Positions 1-11,714 of a stretch of DNA of 64,000 nt are shown here, piece by piece (position 1 is the stretch's first letter; each line of letters starts with the position of its first letter). The DNA is taken from assembly GCA_914767715.1 (NCBI GenBank), contig OU612074.1, positions 17,594,062 through 17,658,061 on the forward strand, read 5' to 3'. Under the pieces are notes generated by a model, which ran no database searches, was not told the origin of the DNA, and saw nothing but the letters and a program-made list of their open reading frames with translations. The stretch comes from Membranipora membranacea (taxonomy: Eukaryota; Bryozoa; Gymnolaemata; Cheilostomatida; Membraniporidae). Made by a program: the position numbers and the translations under genes.

Positions 1-59
1 GCCATTCAGTTTCAGTGAGTTTTGACAGGCGGGGATACTCACCACTATACTATCATGGA
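1..59 (-). tRNA. Partial tRNA-Asp(GTC), 5' half plus part of intron, cut by window edge
   Basis: Read on the minus strand, the 5' exon (acceptor strand, D arm, anticodon stem and loop up to position 37) is present and followed by intron sequence that runs off the window start. The layout matches the nine full-length copies further along, for example 60968-61095. The acceptor strand reads TCCATGA, as in the copies at 15820 and 51811, which would give an A-C mismatch with the usual 3' strand. Confidence 0.75.
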
Positions 60-1050
60 TTGGCTGATAATAGACAATCGGCCAATGGAGTTTTTGAGCC
101 AATTTAGAGTGATCATTGTGATAATAAGTGATAATTGACGGGTAATCAACTTAAGCATGGTTAATTATTTAATGGCACCTTTCAAGTTTGCCTAATTACT
201 GAATTATGGTGGTTTGTGGTTCACACACAAAAGATCGCAGGTGGTGAGGTGATTAATTATACAAATGCTGTAGGAGAATTCATCACAGGTGAGAGTAATG
301 ATAACGGAAACCTATGAGCTTGCATACAGAAAAGAATAATATGTCAAAAACTGAATTTCGGACATGGAAAAAATTAACATGCCAGAAATTTGCAGTTCAT
401 TCCATCGGTTCCAACAGATTCCTTATTGTATACTTGTACTGCCAAAGATGACAATTTTGCACCCATCAAGGAATGAAGGTACACAATACATTTCACATAA
501 GTTTTTAACCTCTTGGTATGCTGATTCCAAGATGTGACACAATGATGAGCCACAAAAATAATGTTTATTTCATTGAACTAAGAAGTTCTGTGATGATAAC
601 GTGAATATTGTAACAAACTGATTACAGGTAGGGAGTCATCCTCTCATGTTAAGAGGGAAGATGATTACTTCATTTGTTATGATCTGTTTGCAAGTATCGA
701 CATCGATCATTTACAGATGAGACGATACTCCTGCAAAATTTTATATAAATAATCCATATAGGAAAAGCAGATGAGACCTTTTGCTGTACAAACTCCTTGA
801 TTTCAGCTAACTACAAATGATATCTTCTGTGGTATTCTAAAACTTTGACATATATGCTGAAAAAAACAAGTATCAGAAATTGTCAATTTCTAATGCAATT
901 AAGATCAAATTAGGTTCGGTCCTAAAATGGCCCTAATGTTGTAATTATATTCTCATCTGATTTACTGCTATAAAGTAGTTGTCTTCACATTTTTTGACTC
1001 AGGACAACTCTGAATAACATGTAATATCCAGTTTCCATACAAATTTTTTA
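60..1050. repeat. Duplicated flank of the tRNA-Asp module (sister of 61096-62100)
   Basis: The first several hundred bases closely match the plus-strand sequence following the tRNA-Asp at 60968-61095, including the phrases around ggccaatggagtttttgagcc and the hydrophobic-free AT-rich text after it. I see no convincing gene in it. It marks the start of another module copy whose remainder lies outside the window. Confidence 0.6.
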
Positions 1051-1056
1051 TCAAAA

Positions 1057-1602
1057 ATGCACCACTTACTCGCAACTAATGAGGTAATCAAGCAAACACC
1101 ATCAGCTAAGTTTCTTGGTGTTAAACTAAATAACCACCTACGCTTCACCAAACATATCGATTCCAGTATTGAGAAGAGTAGAGCAGCAGTTTATTCGTTA
1201 TTAACATTAAAGCGAAATGCCATAAGATCAGATTTACTCGTTTTTCTGACAAGAATTTTACCTTTCTTAACATATGCATGCCAAGGATCGACTAGAACTT
1301 CACCAAAGCCTCTGTCTTCAGATTACCTATCCAACAATCACGTCCTACACTCAGAGGACAAACAGAGCTGGCATACCACGTCTGGTGGATACAATTTTAA
1401 TGCTTTGCACCAGCTATGGAGCTAATATTGAGAGAAACCCATCCCATCGGCTGAACAGTCTTATACCACCTCGAAAATCTCTCAATCGAAGACATTCCAC
1501 CCATCTCGTTGACAAAATAACTTTCAAGCATAAAACTGCACTGATGAACAGGTCGCTGTTCAACTCGCTATATTTATCTGCAATTGATTCGAAAAATAAA
1601 TA
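1057..1602 (+). pseudogene. LINE (non-LTR retrotransposon) reverse transcriptase, C-terminal remnant
   Basis: Two overlapping frames together give the thumb/C-terminal part of a Jockey-like reverse transcriptase. The first frame (1057-1425) has the motif FLGVKLNNHLRFTKHI, then a helix with KSRAAVYSLLTLKR, then LPFLTYAC. These match the usual 'FLGV.ld..ltw..Hi', 'ka...l..l' and 'P.l.Y' blocks. The reading then continues in another frame (about 1274-1602), ending NRSLFNSLYLS, typical of the element's carboxyl end. The frameshift, the absent catalytic upstream domain and missing endonuclease make it a dead 5'-truncated copy. An A-rich stretch follows the stop, as expected for a LINE 3' end. The family-level assignment beyond LINE is inference. 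Confidence 0.75.
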
Positions 1603-1619
1603 AAAAACCTTGTGAAAAG

Positions 1620-2960
1620 ATCTTATATGCTAAAAGGCATCAGGATGCAGGATGACTTTATTGAAAAAGTCTGAAGCATAGATATTATCTTGTTGATAAA
1701 TATTTACAAGGGGTTACAATGATTGTGCTGTACCCTTTTGTTACTTAACAAATCAATTAATATTACATACAGCCAAATGTGGTGAAGGACAAAGCCATGT
1801 GGGAATCGACTCCATTTAATTTGACTTGTGTGAATGCTACAGTGAATTCTATGTTGAATTAAATGGGAAGAGGTATCAGTGCAGGATCTTTCTGGTCATG
1901 ACCTTGTTTGAAACTTCTTTGAATTAGGTATGAGGATGTAACGGATTTACATATATAGGAAAGTTGAATCTAGGCTTACATGTTGTCTATCTACGCATTA
2001 TAAGCTACAGCGACATTTTTCAAAAATCATTTATCATACAGGTTGAGAAAGTAATGGATTCAATTTTGGGTGATGGAGCTGACAATAAATCTCAGGTACT
2101 ACTTATAATTCTTCCAACATTCTTAGATATGGTGAACTTTTCTGATTTAAAGCAGGCACAAGTTGTCTTCATAACAAATGTGTCCATAATCAGCTTTTAA
2201 GTCTTTCTTCCAAAAAACAACTGACGTGCCTTGGACTCCTAGCGCATTTATATTAGTCAGCCATATTCATCCCTTCCCACACAGCTACTATGATACATCT
2301 AATTGGGTCATAAAATTCCATTCATCAAATTGAAATCACTTCAATCATACAACCGGGCAGATTAGGATCAGTATTTTCCCATATCCAGCTAGTGCCTACA
2401 CCCTCGAGATATATGGATTATTCTAATTCCGCTGTTTCTACTTATTAAAGAGGGAGTTCAGTTCAGATTCACTTTCTCCCATCCCTATCCAGGTTGATAG
2501 ATCAGCCAACTCCAATTTTGTACATGTGCTCCATGTTGGCGCGAAATACATCAGAAAGATTTGTTTACATTGATAAGGAAGGATTTGATGTCATAGGTGG
2601 GACACTCATAAACAATACCTTATCAATCAATAATGACTGATTTGCATTTAGCAATTTTTCTCAGTAAATAGTTATAATTTTTGAAAATCATTATAGATTC
2701 TCATTCCTCAACTTTATTTGAATCTGCAGATGGATTTTTGAAAGTTTTGTGTAGGAATACAATAATTTTGAGTTCAGTTTATAGTTAAATGGCAGGGTCA
2801 CAATGTGTGCCACAGCAGGTGCACTGCAAATATTGATTTTCTAGCGAATTATAAATCAATAGATCATCAATCACTATGATGTACGCTATTAAATATGGCT
2901 CAATGTAGCCTCTCTTGATAATTACCGTGATGTCAAAAGATATAAGAATTTAAATTTGAG
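1620..2960. other. AT-rich non-coding stretch, nothing recognised
   Basis: No open frame here has recognisable domains or convincing splice borders, and I see no RNA gene. It may be intron or intergenic DNA upstream of the MULE-like exon at 3261. Confidence 0.4.
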
Positions 2961-2969
2961 CATAGGAAA

Positions 2970-3381
2970 TTGGTAAAAGTAAGTCTCATGAAAATCTTTT
3001 TTTGTCCATTTTATTAGCTCCCCGCACAAGTAAATCCCTGTAGATGGACTACCAAGTTTCTACAATTAATGCTGGATCTGAATTATACTTCCTCTTTAAG
3101 CGGCAATTGGTTGTTTCCTAAAGGAGGTCATTTGATGTATATGTTACAGTACTGTGAAATCAAACAGAAATAATCGCTAATGTGAACATAGTACCCTACC
3201 AGAACAATTGGAAACCGCCCAAAATGGCCCTCGAGTAACGAGACTAAACAATTTGTACAGATGGTAATGGGACTGGCGCTACTTCCACCTGAGGGAGTAG
3301 TTCCAGCACTAGGTTGGCTAAGAGAAATGGCAAAGTCGGCCCCTGCCAAAGAATTGTTGTTGTATTATGAAAATGTTTGGC
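2970..3381 (+). repeat. Duplicated segment, sister of 12434-12837
   Basis: The sequence from the phrase agtaagtctcatgaaaatc onward is nearly identical to 12434-12837 with only scattered substitutions. It includes the MULE exon at its 3' end and the fusion to a 5'-truncated U2-headed SINE. Either the pair is a recent segmental duplication or both are copies of one composite mobile element. Confidence 0.8.
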
Positions 3382-4921
3382 TAAGATCAAAGTGTCACTG
3401 CCAATGGCCGATTAGTGCCAGTTCAGTTTTGGCAGCTTGCTACGCACATATGATTAGGAGGTCCTCTATGGCCTCACCTCTAGGATGCATTCTAGTTTTC
3501 TAGAATGTATCACATTCTCAGTATGAGGATTAGGGCAGCTTGCGTCCCTCTTTAGGGGCAGCCCAATCTTTTGTTTCTTAGAAAACAGCAAGATGGATGG
3601 ATGGATGGATCGCTTCTCGGCCTATTGGCTAAGATCAAAGTGTCACTGCCAATGGCCGATTAGTGCCAGTTCAGTTTTGGCAGCTTGCTGCGCACTTATG
3701 ATTGGGAGGTCCTCTATGGCCTCACCTCTAGGATGCATTCTAGTTTTCTAGGATGTATCACATTCTCAGTATGAGGATTAAGGGCACCTTGCGTCCCTCT
3801 TTAGGGGCAGCCCAATCTTCTGTTTCTTCGCAAACAGCAAGATGGATGGATGGATGGATCGCTTCTCGGCCTATTGGCTAGGATCAAAGTGTCACTGCCA
3901 ATGGTCGATTAGTGCCAGTTCAGTCAGCTCGCTGCACATCCAAGATTAAGAGATCCACCATGGCCTCACCTCTAGGATGCATTCTAGTTTTCTAGGATGT
4001 ATCACATTCTCAGTATGAGGATTAAGGGCACCTTGCGTCCCTCTTTAGGGGCAGCCCAATCTTCTGTTTCTTCGCAAACAGCAAGATGGATGGATGGATG
4101 GATGGATCGCTTCTCGGTCTATTGGCTAAGATCAAAGTGTCACTGCCAATGGCCTATTAGTGCCAGTTCAGTTTTGGCTGCTTGCTGCACACTTATGATT
4201 AGGAGGTCCTCTATGGCCTCACCTCTAGGATGCATTCTAGTTTTCTAGATGTATCCCATTCTCAGTATGAGGATTAGGGCACCTTGAGTCCCTCTTAAGG
4301 GGCAGCCCAATCTTCTGTTTCTTAGCAAACAGCAAGATGGAAGCCAACAGAGGTTTCAGTATTTGGTCGAAAGATACGAACCAATAATGACTTGGAAGGT
4401 AGGGAAAATCCAAGGATCATTAAAGGGAATGCGACGCATGTTTACAATGCTTGTTGCATATTTGTCCAAAATGTTTTTTTTGTCTTTCCAAAAAATGATT
4501 CGAGTTGTTTATTTTCTTACTGAAAACATTTCAGACCAACACAATAATAGTATTTAGCATCTTTTCTATGCTGAAGTAACTGAGGACCTGACCACCTGCC
4601 TGTGTGTTGGTATTGATAATTTTGTGATTAACTGCCAACTTTTATACTGTCATTTGGTTGTATTATTCTTCCACAGGCTACCACAAACGGCTGAATGACC
4701 AAACCATAGCCAAATCAAACATATGGAAGCTTATGGCAAGGCTTGCTTTAGAGGCCAAGGAGGCCATGAGACAGGTGCAGCTGGTGAAGGTGAGAGAGGC
4801 CACCAGGATTAGAAGCAGACTTTTTCTGAAAATAAACAGGTCAATTTTTTCAGCCTTGGATAAATTCAATCGTTCAATCAAACCTCAAAGACCTACTACG
4901 GTTCAGTGCATATCAGGCTGA
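3261..4921 (+). pseudogene. MULE/FLYWCH-type transposase-like gene, C-terminal exons, split by SINE array
   Basis: Three blocks read as one MULE-type transposase C-terminus. 3261-about 3381 follows the acceptor tttgtacag and encodes MGLALLPPEGVVPALGWL and a terminal YYENVW, matching the family pattern 'lpflP..dV..af..L ... YfeetW'. 4351-4398 follows an acceptor ccaacag and encodes VSVFGRKIRTNNDLEG. 4677-4921 follows ttccacag and encodes YHKRLNDQ...NIWKLM and a basic helix, ending in TGA. The last two exons join in phase (G|GC), restoring the diagnostic 'SVF..IRTNNdvEGwH.rlN' motif. Between blocks one and two lie about 970 bp of tandem SINE, and roughly a dozen family residues are missing there. 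An AATAAA lies near 5058. The DDE catalytic part was not found upstream, so this is a remnant or a domesticated fragment. Confidence 0.6.
3377..4349 (+). mobile_element. Tandem array of U2-snRNA-headed SINE units (4 copies, first 5'-truncated)
   Basis: Full units begin at about 3609, 3858 and 4106 with atcgcttctcggcctattgg followed by ctaagatcaaagtgt. This matches the first 33 or so bases of U2 snRNA apart from one substitution and one extra A. Each unit is about 248 bp and ends in (GGAT)n, which runs straight into the next head. The first unit lacks its head and starts at ttggctaagatc, fused in frame to the MULE-like exon. The remainder of the unit does not look like U2 and has no ORF. Copies differ from each other by a few percent. 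Confidence 0.8.
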
Positions 4922-5191
4922 TGAGATAGGCATTGCGATAGAAGAAACGGAATATCACTAATGAAACTTCACTTCACTGTATGTTTTTCATTGTCTAGGT
5001 CAATCTATGTGAATATTTTAATATCCAATCATTGTTCTGTGAGTGCTCTGATAGAAAATAAACAAAATATACACTGGTGAAAACTACCCTGCTGACCTTA
5101 TATTTTCAAGTGGCTTAATATTTCGCGCATAGCGATGACAGAAACCTCGAATAGTTAAAACTAGCTAATTACATCCAATATATGTCAAGAG

Positions 5192-5232
5192 GCTAAATAG
5201 CTCAGTGTGTGGAGCGTCTGCCTTGTAAGGGT
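5192..5232 (+). other. tRNA-like 5' half at the head of a tandem repeat
   Basis: The sequence ggctaaatagctcagtgtg onward resembles a tRNA 5' half: acceptor strand, D arm with A-box-like tagctcagtgtgtgg, then an anticodon stem CTGCC/GGTAG enclosing a loop ttgtaag. No T arm or 3' acceptor strand follows; instead a simple AT-rich tandem repeat begins. It could be a tRNA-derived SINE head or a truncated tRNA pseudogene. Confidence 0.45.
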
Positions 5233-5945
5233 AGGTAAGGTTTTGAAAAGTTTGAAAACTTAAGTTTTTTCCCAAAAAATTTAAGTATGTTGACTTTACT
5301 CGTTTTTGAGAGGTTTCAAGACTTGGAGAACTCAAAAAAAATACTGGGCAGTCCTTTTTGAAAAATTTGAAAACCAAAGTTTTTTCCCAAAACTTAAGTT
5401 TGTTGACTTAACTTAGCTTTGGGACTTGGATAGCTCAAAAATCATAATTGGCCGTATTTTTGAAAAATTTTTCCCAAAAACTTAAGTTTCTTGGCTTAAC
5501 TCGTTTTTTAGAGGTTATTCGTCTTGGAGAACTTAAAAGTCATACTGGGCCGTCTTTTTGAAAAATTTGAAAACTTAAGTTTTTTCCCTAAAACTAAAGT
5601 TTGTTGACTTAACTCGCTTTTTAGAGGTTTTGGGACTTGGAGAACTCAAAAATCTTGCTGGGTCGTTTTATGAAAAGTTTGAAAAATTAAGTTTTTTCCC
5701 AAAAACTTAAGTTTTTTCCCAAAATCTTCAGTTTGTTGACTTAACTTGTTTATTAGAGGTTTTGGGCCATGGATAACTTAGAAACCATGCTTGACCGTTT
5801 TTTTTTTAAATTTTAAAAATTTAATTTTCTTTCAAAAACATAAGTTTGTTGACTTAACTTGTTTTTTAAAGGTTTAGGTCACAACGAACTCAATAATCAT
5901 GCTGGGCCGTTTCGGGCCGTTTTGGGCCGCGGGCCGTTTTTGGAC
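5231..5945. repeat. Tandem repeat, about 115-bp period
   Basis: About six degenerate copies share the ordered phrases 'gaaaatttgaaaacttaag', 'ttttttcccaaaaac', 'ttgttgacttaactcg', 'agaggttttgggacttgga' and 'aactcaaaaatcatgctggg'. No coding potential is visible. The last copies drift and end in a GC-rich run of gggccgtttt units near 5905-5940. Confidence 0.8.
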
Positions 5946-5949
5946 CGAA

Positions 5950-7370
5950 CCTTGACAGACGACACTCCGACGCTCTCATTCAGAGTTGGTAAGTTTAAAG
6001 TCTCTATGATGTGATGCACACAACCTGTATCAAAGTAAGTAATGAGATGGTAAGTATATTGTTAATATTGTGACCATCTGACTGTGCAGGTACAGGTAAA
6101 GTCAATCAATAAGTAAATCAGTCTATGGATTGGTGAACTGTGTTTTCTCTCCTAATCTTTCAGCTGCATATTATCATTTGGATGACAGACTCTAATACTC
6201 TAAAGACTCTGATAATATTTACATAACATATAAGGATAAATGTGATCATCCCGGCAAATTAGCCACTCCTCCCAGGAGAATATAATGTTTTATCGCACCT
6301 TTGACACTCTTGAGCATATTTAATTTGAACAATCTACACTGCCTCTCCATGGAAGCGGTTGTTAAGCATTGAATGCCTCATTTTATCAGAAACTGCCTCT
6401 TAGATTACTACGCCATGTGAAACCACTGTATAACAGAAAGAAAACCTGAGAAAATAAAAGATTGATCATTTGAAGATCTAATTATGAATACTATAAAAGA
6501 TCTGGTCTAAAGGTGAGGAATACACCCGAGGGTGCTGGGGGCTGGAACAATCAACCTTTAAAGCATCTCCAGTGGTACCTGAAACCAAACTCGTTTGGCA
6601 CCAATCGCCTGGTAGTGAATAGCAAACGCTCTCCATCTCACTATCCCCATAGGAAAGGGTTGTTAGCGCTAATTAGCTTGCACACTATTCACTACTCCGA
6701 GTTGCGTTCTCTTATCCCGCAGCACATTCCATTCCACCATCGCCGCCCTACCGCGTAAGTGTTGGGGATATTAGCCTGATCTGGCTCATTGCTGCCACCC
6801 CTTGTAGTGAGTTTTAGCTGTCTTTTCAGCTTGTCCGTATGTCATCATATTATGGAAAGAATAGTTTTTTACCCTTTTTCTTTTAAAATTATTTTTACTG
6901 GAATTTTTAAATAATTTTTTTGATTCAGGCATCACTTTTTATGTAACAAGACTTTGAAAGGGTTAACACTCTCTGCGAAAATGAAAAAACAATAGTCCAA
7001 ATAAAGATAATAATGAGTCTTGTCTAATGTCTTTCCATGTGTCAGTCAGAAGACGAGTACAAGACTAAGCCAGTTCTGTGCCACTGATTAATAGACTTGT
7101 AGATATATCATATACATGTATATTTTTCTGCAGGTGGATGACATCATTATATAGCTTTGTACCTACCTACCTACCTAACTACGTACCTTTCATCAATTTC
7201 TGATCTGATGATTTTTGTGAGCTCAGATAGTTGCTCTCTATCCTACCAAGCCCAGCCGCTATCTCTACAAGAAGATTAAATAACGTGCGTTTGTCTCTGA
7301 GTATCGTCTAGTGATACTGATCATGTCATGTCGTGATGACGGGATGATGAGGGGAGTTCAGACAACTTAG
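5950..7370. other. Non-coding stretch with one GC-richer block
   Basis: Mostly AT-rich text without supported exons. The part at about 6500-6830 is noticeably richer in GC than its surroundings and reads like structured or repeat-derived sequence, but I could not match it to an RNA or repeat family. A short (ACCT)n-type run lies at 7164-7185. Confidence 0.35.
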
Positions 7371-7379
7371 CATATATAG

Positions 7380-7975
7380 ATAGCCCAGACTACAGCATAT
7401 AAACAATCGGAACTCATAGATTACAAGGTAAGACTTGACCAGTGATGTGACTTACCCTTAATACTCATTTTGTAGGTGTAGGTGATCTTCTGTATTTCTA
7501 GAATCTGATGATAATGTCAGCGAGGGCTGATATATGTTAGTTCAATATGAACATGAGTACATGATTACTCCGTGCTGAAGATTATTGGCTTATTATTAGT
7601 CCTTTTGTTTGATATCTTTTGATAACAAGGGGATTTTTTGACTCGGGGAATCCAGTATTGGAATTTTTTCAATTCAAACTGTTATAATACATAATACATG
7701 TAGTTTACTGTCATTGATATAAATTTTGTGTTATGAATTCTATTTACAATTGTCTAAGGTCACACCTAATTGATAAATCGGCCCAAATCAGCTGGTTTAC
7801 ATTCAAAATCAGTAATAATAGGTCAGATAACCCTTTAGCATGGCTTCATCACTCTCAAAAGTTTTTATCCATACATGGTAAGTGTGGTATGATAAAATGT
7901 ATCGCTATACTAATACTCATTGTGAGCGACTTCAGTACCACACCTGCTATGAGGTGCTATCAATATTCAGATATG
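7380..7975 (+). other. Possible 5' end of a secreted-protein gene (weak)
   Basis: A TATA-like catatatagata near 7370 precedes a short stretch ending in a good donor, cattacaag-type followed by gtaagac (about 7429). About 460 bp downstream, a start codon near 7892 opens a hydrophobic leader MIKCIAILILIV followed by MRCYQYSD, then a possible donor. The leader plus RCYQ resembles the first coding exon of Ly6/three-finger proteins, but the usual second cysteine is a tyrosine and no downstream exon was found. Confidence 0.2.
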
Positions 7976-8633
7976 TAATGAGTTTGCACTGGTTCCATGC
8001 TTTGTTTGATTTTGTCTTCAGATCTTAGAATGGTGTGCTGTCAAAACTTTATTTACGCTCAGGGTTGTTCACCTCATTTACTTGCAATACAATCTTGTTT
8101 CCCGGCCTTGAGATTAAAAAAAAACCAAAAGCCCTTCCGATCAGGTAAAACATTCATACGACTTTAGGGGCTCCCTGCACACAAAGCTATCTTCGAGTTC
8201 TTTGGAGGAGAATAGAGCAATCTTCAATTCTAAAACTGTCATCTTCAGAATGAATCTCTCAAAACAACCGATTGCCTGGACAATCATGGACATGAAACTG
8301 AACCTAAATCTGAAGAATTGAGCCAGCATTGCACTAATGCATTGATAGTATATGAAGGTGATTTTCTGTTCAAATTTGCCTTGAAATGGGGAAATCTTCT
8401 TTTCAGGTTTCATTCAAACTGACCAATTCTTTTCTTCAACTTTACAACACCAAATCTTCAGTCTTCAGTAAATTTTAGACGCTCACTTAGGATCTCATCT
8501 AATTTGATTCCAATCTCAGTCATGCCCCCGTCCACTATGACCATGATATCATTTATACTGTAGAACTAAGTGAAAGGAAAAGTCTGTTGTTTTAAAATTT
8601 GATAAAGAATAAGCAATATTATAAATGTACTGA

Positions 8634-8639
8634 TTTATT
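8634..8639 (-). promoter_or_regulatory. Polyadenylation signal AATAAA of the WSC/collagen gene
   Basis: AATAAA on the minus strand lies 55 bp beyond the TGA stop codon at 8694-8696, a normal distance for a short 3' UTR. Confidence 0.6.
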
Positions 8640-8693
8640 GGATTCATAACATTGTCATTCAATGAAAATCATTTTCTACACTTCGAAGGAAAC

Positions 8694-11638
8694 TCAGGTT
8701 TCCCCATAGTCGGTCCTGTAAATCTGGTTTCTCCACGGTCCTCCACACTTAAGGCGGTGATCACCTGGGCAGCTCATATAACACTGTGAATCATCAAGTC
8801 TTCCTAAACGTCCGTAAGTGTGGCCACAAGAGCACCAATCGCCATTCTGTAGTCCAGCAAACTCAAAACCTAAATAAAAAATTAAAACCCCACCAATAAT
8901 AATCCTGAAAACTGTTGGCACTATGTTGTAATTTGATCATCGCTCTTTCTGCTGAGTTAGTGAACACCTACTACATGTTTTGACCATTTCAACTAAGGTT
9001 ATGTCAATGACCGATCCAATTAATGCCGAAATATGCGCCACAAATAGTAAATAAGCATATAACATTCAAGAACACTTGATATGTAGTGCAGATTTACTTC
9101 AAAGTATGCTATGGTAAATCAAAGTGGCTTAGTATGCGAGATATTCCGAATATACAACTAAGGTCTGTTGGACAGCAGGTTTAATGCTATGCGCAAGTGA
9201 CACAAAATTAGCTGTCTCATTTTTATTTGTAGCAAATGCATGTTCAATTGTTGAATGTTGATGTTGTTATATGTTTGAAGAGTACTTCATTGGGAAATCC
9301 TAAATACTTTTCTAGAAAGCCTATTATAGCATTCCAAATCTAAATTTTGCATATTTTCACCAATTCACAAAATCAGACAAATAGATATACAACATTCAGT
9401 AATCGATCACCTCTTTGATAACATAGATTGATGCATTTCGAAACGGTGTTACTCGGTCCCATGTGAGTCAGATCCGGCATGTCCCTATCAGCGGAGTCCC
9501 TCCAACATCCGAGATTCTCTCTCGCCCCTCGCTCAGCCCTCGGTGTTCTGTATATTGAGTTCCGCCAGTTAGCTCCGCAAAAAGTGCTCCAGTCACCACT
9601 ACATCGCATCCCACATTCAAGCTCAGGTGCCTTTCCATGTTTACCGTATGTCTGACCACAGTAGCAATTTGACACGTGTTGCAGTCCGGCGTATTTATAT
9701 CCTGCAAATGTGTGAATTCGTTGATTATCACCTTACGTTAACAAAGAGGAGATAAGGAATGTGGCTTAATGACCTTTCTTTTACGCAGGAGAGAAATCCA
9801 CACATTGGGTTTTCATGGCAAATATGTGAGAGAGAGAGTTAGCACAAGTAGCTAACTTTTGGCTAAACTCAAAGCTGCACCTAAAGCAGCACTGGCAGCA
9901 GCTCGTATTAAATTGTTGATGTTTACCTTGTGTTGAACATGTGTTGATACATTGCTCGATTGTCATGTTAGGTATGTTAACAATGGCATATCGAGGTAAA
10001 TCATGATCATTGGCATCTTTCCAGCATCCTAGGTAGCCATTCTCACCTACAAATAGAAAGAACAGTCATTATGTTTACTAAAATTATGATGAAACTAGCT
10101 CTGCACAACAGTCAACGAGTTCCACATCATTTCTTTTAATGTCAGGGATAGAAACATTAATATTTTTGTAAAACTGGATTTTCTAGATCGAAATTGTTTT
10201 ATATTGAAGAGTTGGCCTTGCCATATTTAAAGTTTCCGACACCAACGCTTACCCCGTTTTGAAGGCCGATCATCCCAACGATCTGAAGATCGACAGTTAT
10301 GTTCTGGGGCGCATCATGAACACAATGACTTCCAATTACTAAGAGTTGAACGATCACAGCGCGGGTGAATCGGTATTCACCAAAATATCGGCCTCCTATT
10401 TTCCGCCGAATAATTTACTCAAAATGTTAAACTTTTAACTGGAATGTTAAATGGTTGAACAGATAAATGTATAAATCAGCCCATGCAGTTGCAGCCCCTC
10501 CAGTATGAACACATAGTTTTTGAGTATATTATTACCTTCATTGATGACATCATATTTCTTACAATCACAAGCCTCTCCTGGCGGACCTTGAGCACCAGCA
10601 GGACCTGGGATACCGGGAGCTCCATTCAAACCACGAACAAAATCTGACAAATAAGAAACAAAAATGTACACAGAAAACATACTCGATGAATGTTTCTAAC
10701 TTGCGGATCGAAAATAAAGGACATTTATTGCGTAAGGAAAAGCGGTTCGATCCAATAAATACGACAATACATTTAGAAAGCCAACGCGTATCAGGATGAT
10801 TTCCAAATATTAAAATATATTCCAGAAGGCTTTGCCTATTCAGCATAAAATTAATCAAATAACAAATCAAATCAGCAACAACTTTTTGTACCATCGAAAA
10901 TATTTGAATTGGAGCGTTATTTCTGAGAAAAAAACAGAAAGATGTTCTCCGCTCACCATCAATAGTCATATCAGTTTGTAGACAGCTTCTATCTTTTGCT
11001 CCGGTAGAAGCTCCAGCTCTTTGTGATATGGTTTGGTTGATACTCTTAAAAAATCACAATTAGTCTTTATTACAATGAAATTCATATATTGTTACACGTT
11101 CAAGATCAAAAGATAGTTCTCGATGTCTCCTGTAATTCCAGACAGACTCCAAAACCTAAACTTCAAGCCCCAAACCCCAGATTTTGTTCCCTAAAACTAT
11201 ACTATACACACCCCAAACCCCAATCCAATATTTTGTCTCCCAACCTTTCAAAACACATCACCATCATGAATTTGTAATTTCCGGACATGATATATCATCC
11301 TCTTTAAAAAACTTTTATTAGGTTTGAGCATGATGAATGGTTAAGTGCCTCCTCTTGAAGGTCAACACCCCACACCGATAATCAATGAACCATTTCTCTG
11401 AACTTCTGGCATTATATCATCATTTGGTATTATCTCCCCGCTTGACGAGAAAAGGTTACCTCCAAATGCCATGCTCGTTTCACATTGTAGCCCAAAAACT
11501 ATCCAATTGTATGTCTGCACACATCGCAGAAGTCAGTGTGACAGACAAATAAACAGTCATGTTATTACATACCTCAGATGCAGATACAGAAACTATCACA
11601 ATTAACAGTAACAGTGCAGACGTCCTCATGATGGACAT
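8694..11638 (-). CDS. Secreted protein with signal peptide, short collagen-like stretch and two WSC domains
   Basis: Six exons on the minus strand: 11573-11638, 10957-11044, 10536-10643, 9927-10046, 9411-9701 and 8694-8869. All have GT-AG borders and agreeing phases, summing to 849 nt (282 aa plus stop). Residues 1-20 form a signal peptide (hydrophobic ALLLLIVIVSVSA). A linker with AKDRSC follows, then a collagen-like Gly-X-Y run at about 56-74 (GLNGAPGIPGPAGAQGPPG) and a CDCKKYD segment. The first WSC domain spans about 92-180 (starting YLGCWKD, with CYCG and a terminal WRNSIYRT). The second spans about 190-276 (starting NLGCWRD, with CSCG and a terminal WRNQIYRT). WSC domains are putative carbohydrate-binding modules with conserved cysteines, which are present here. 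There is no membrane segment after the leader, so secretion to the extracellular matrix or mucus is likely. The collagen run is too short for a fibril and probably mediates trimerisation (inference). Confidence 0.88.
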
Positions 11639-11705
11639 GTTGTGAAGCTTGTAGTTAGAATGTCTGCAGCCTCTGAGATGATGAGTAGATGAGAGCTGAG
11701 GCTGA

Positions 11706-11713
11706 TTATATAT
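11706..11713 (-). promoter_or_regulatory. TATA-like box upstream of the WSC/collagen gene
   Basis: The minus strand reads catatataatc about 70 bp before the start codon at 11638-11636. The spacing leaves a short 5' UTR. No expression evidence is available. Confidence 0.4.
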
Positions 11714-11714
11714 G

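Noticed and set aside
3383-3503. Protein fusion of the MULE exon with WLRSKCHCQWPISASS
   Set aside because: The second part is SINE sequence; the same peptide appears in every SINE unit, so the frame is incidental.
10447-10969. Minus-strand open frame of 134 codons overlapping the collagen exon
   Set aside because: It is a shadow of introns and a wrong frame; the collagen frame with consistent splice phases is clearly better.
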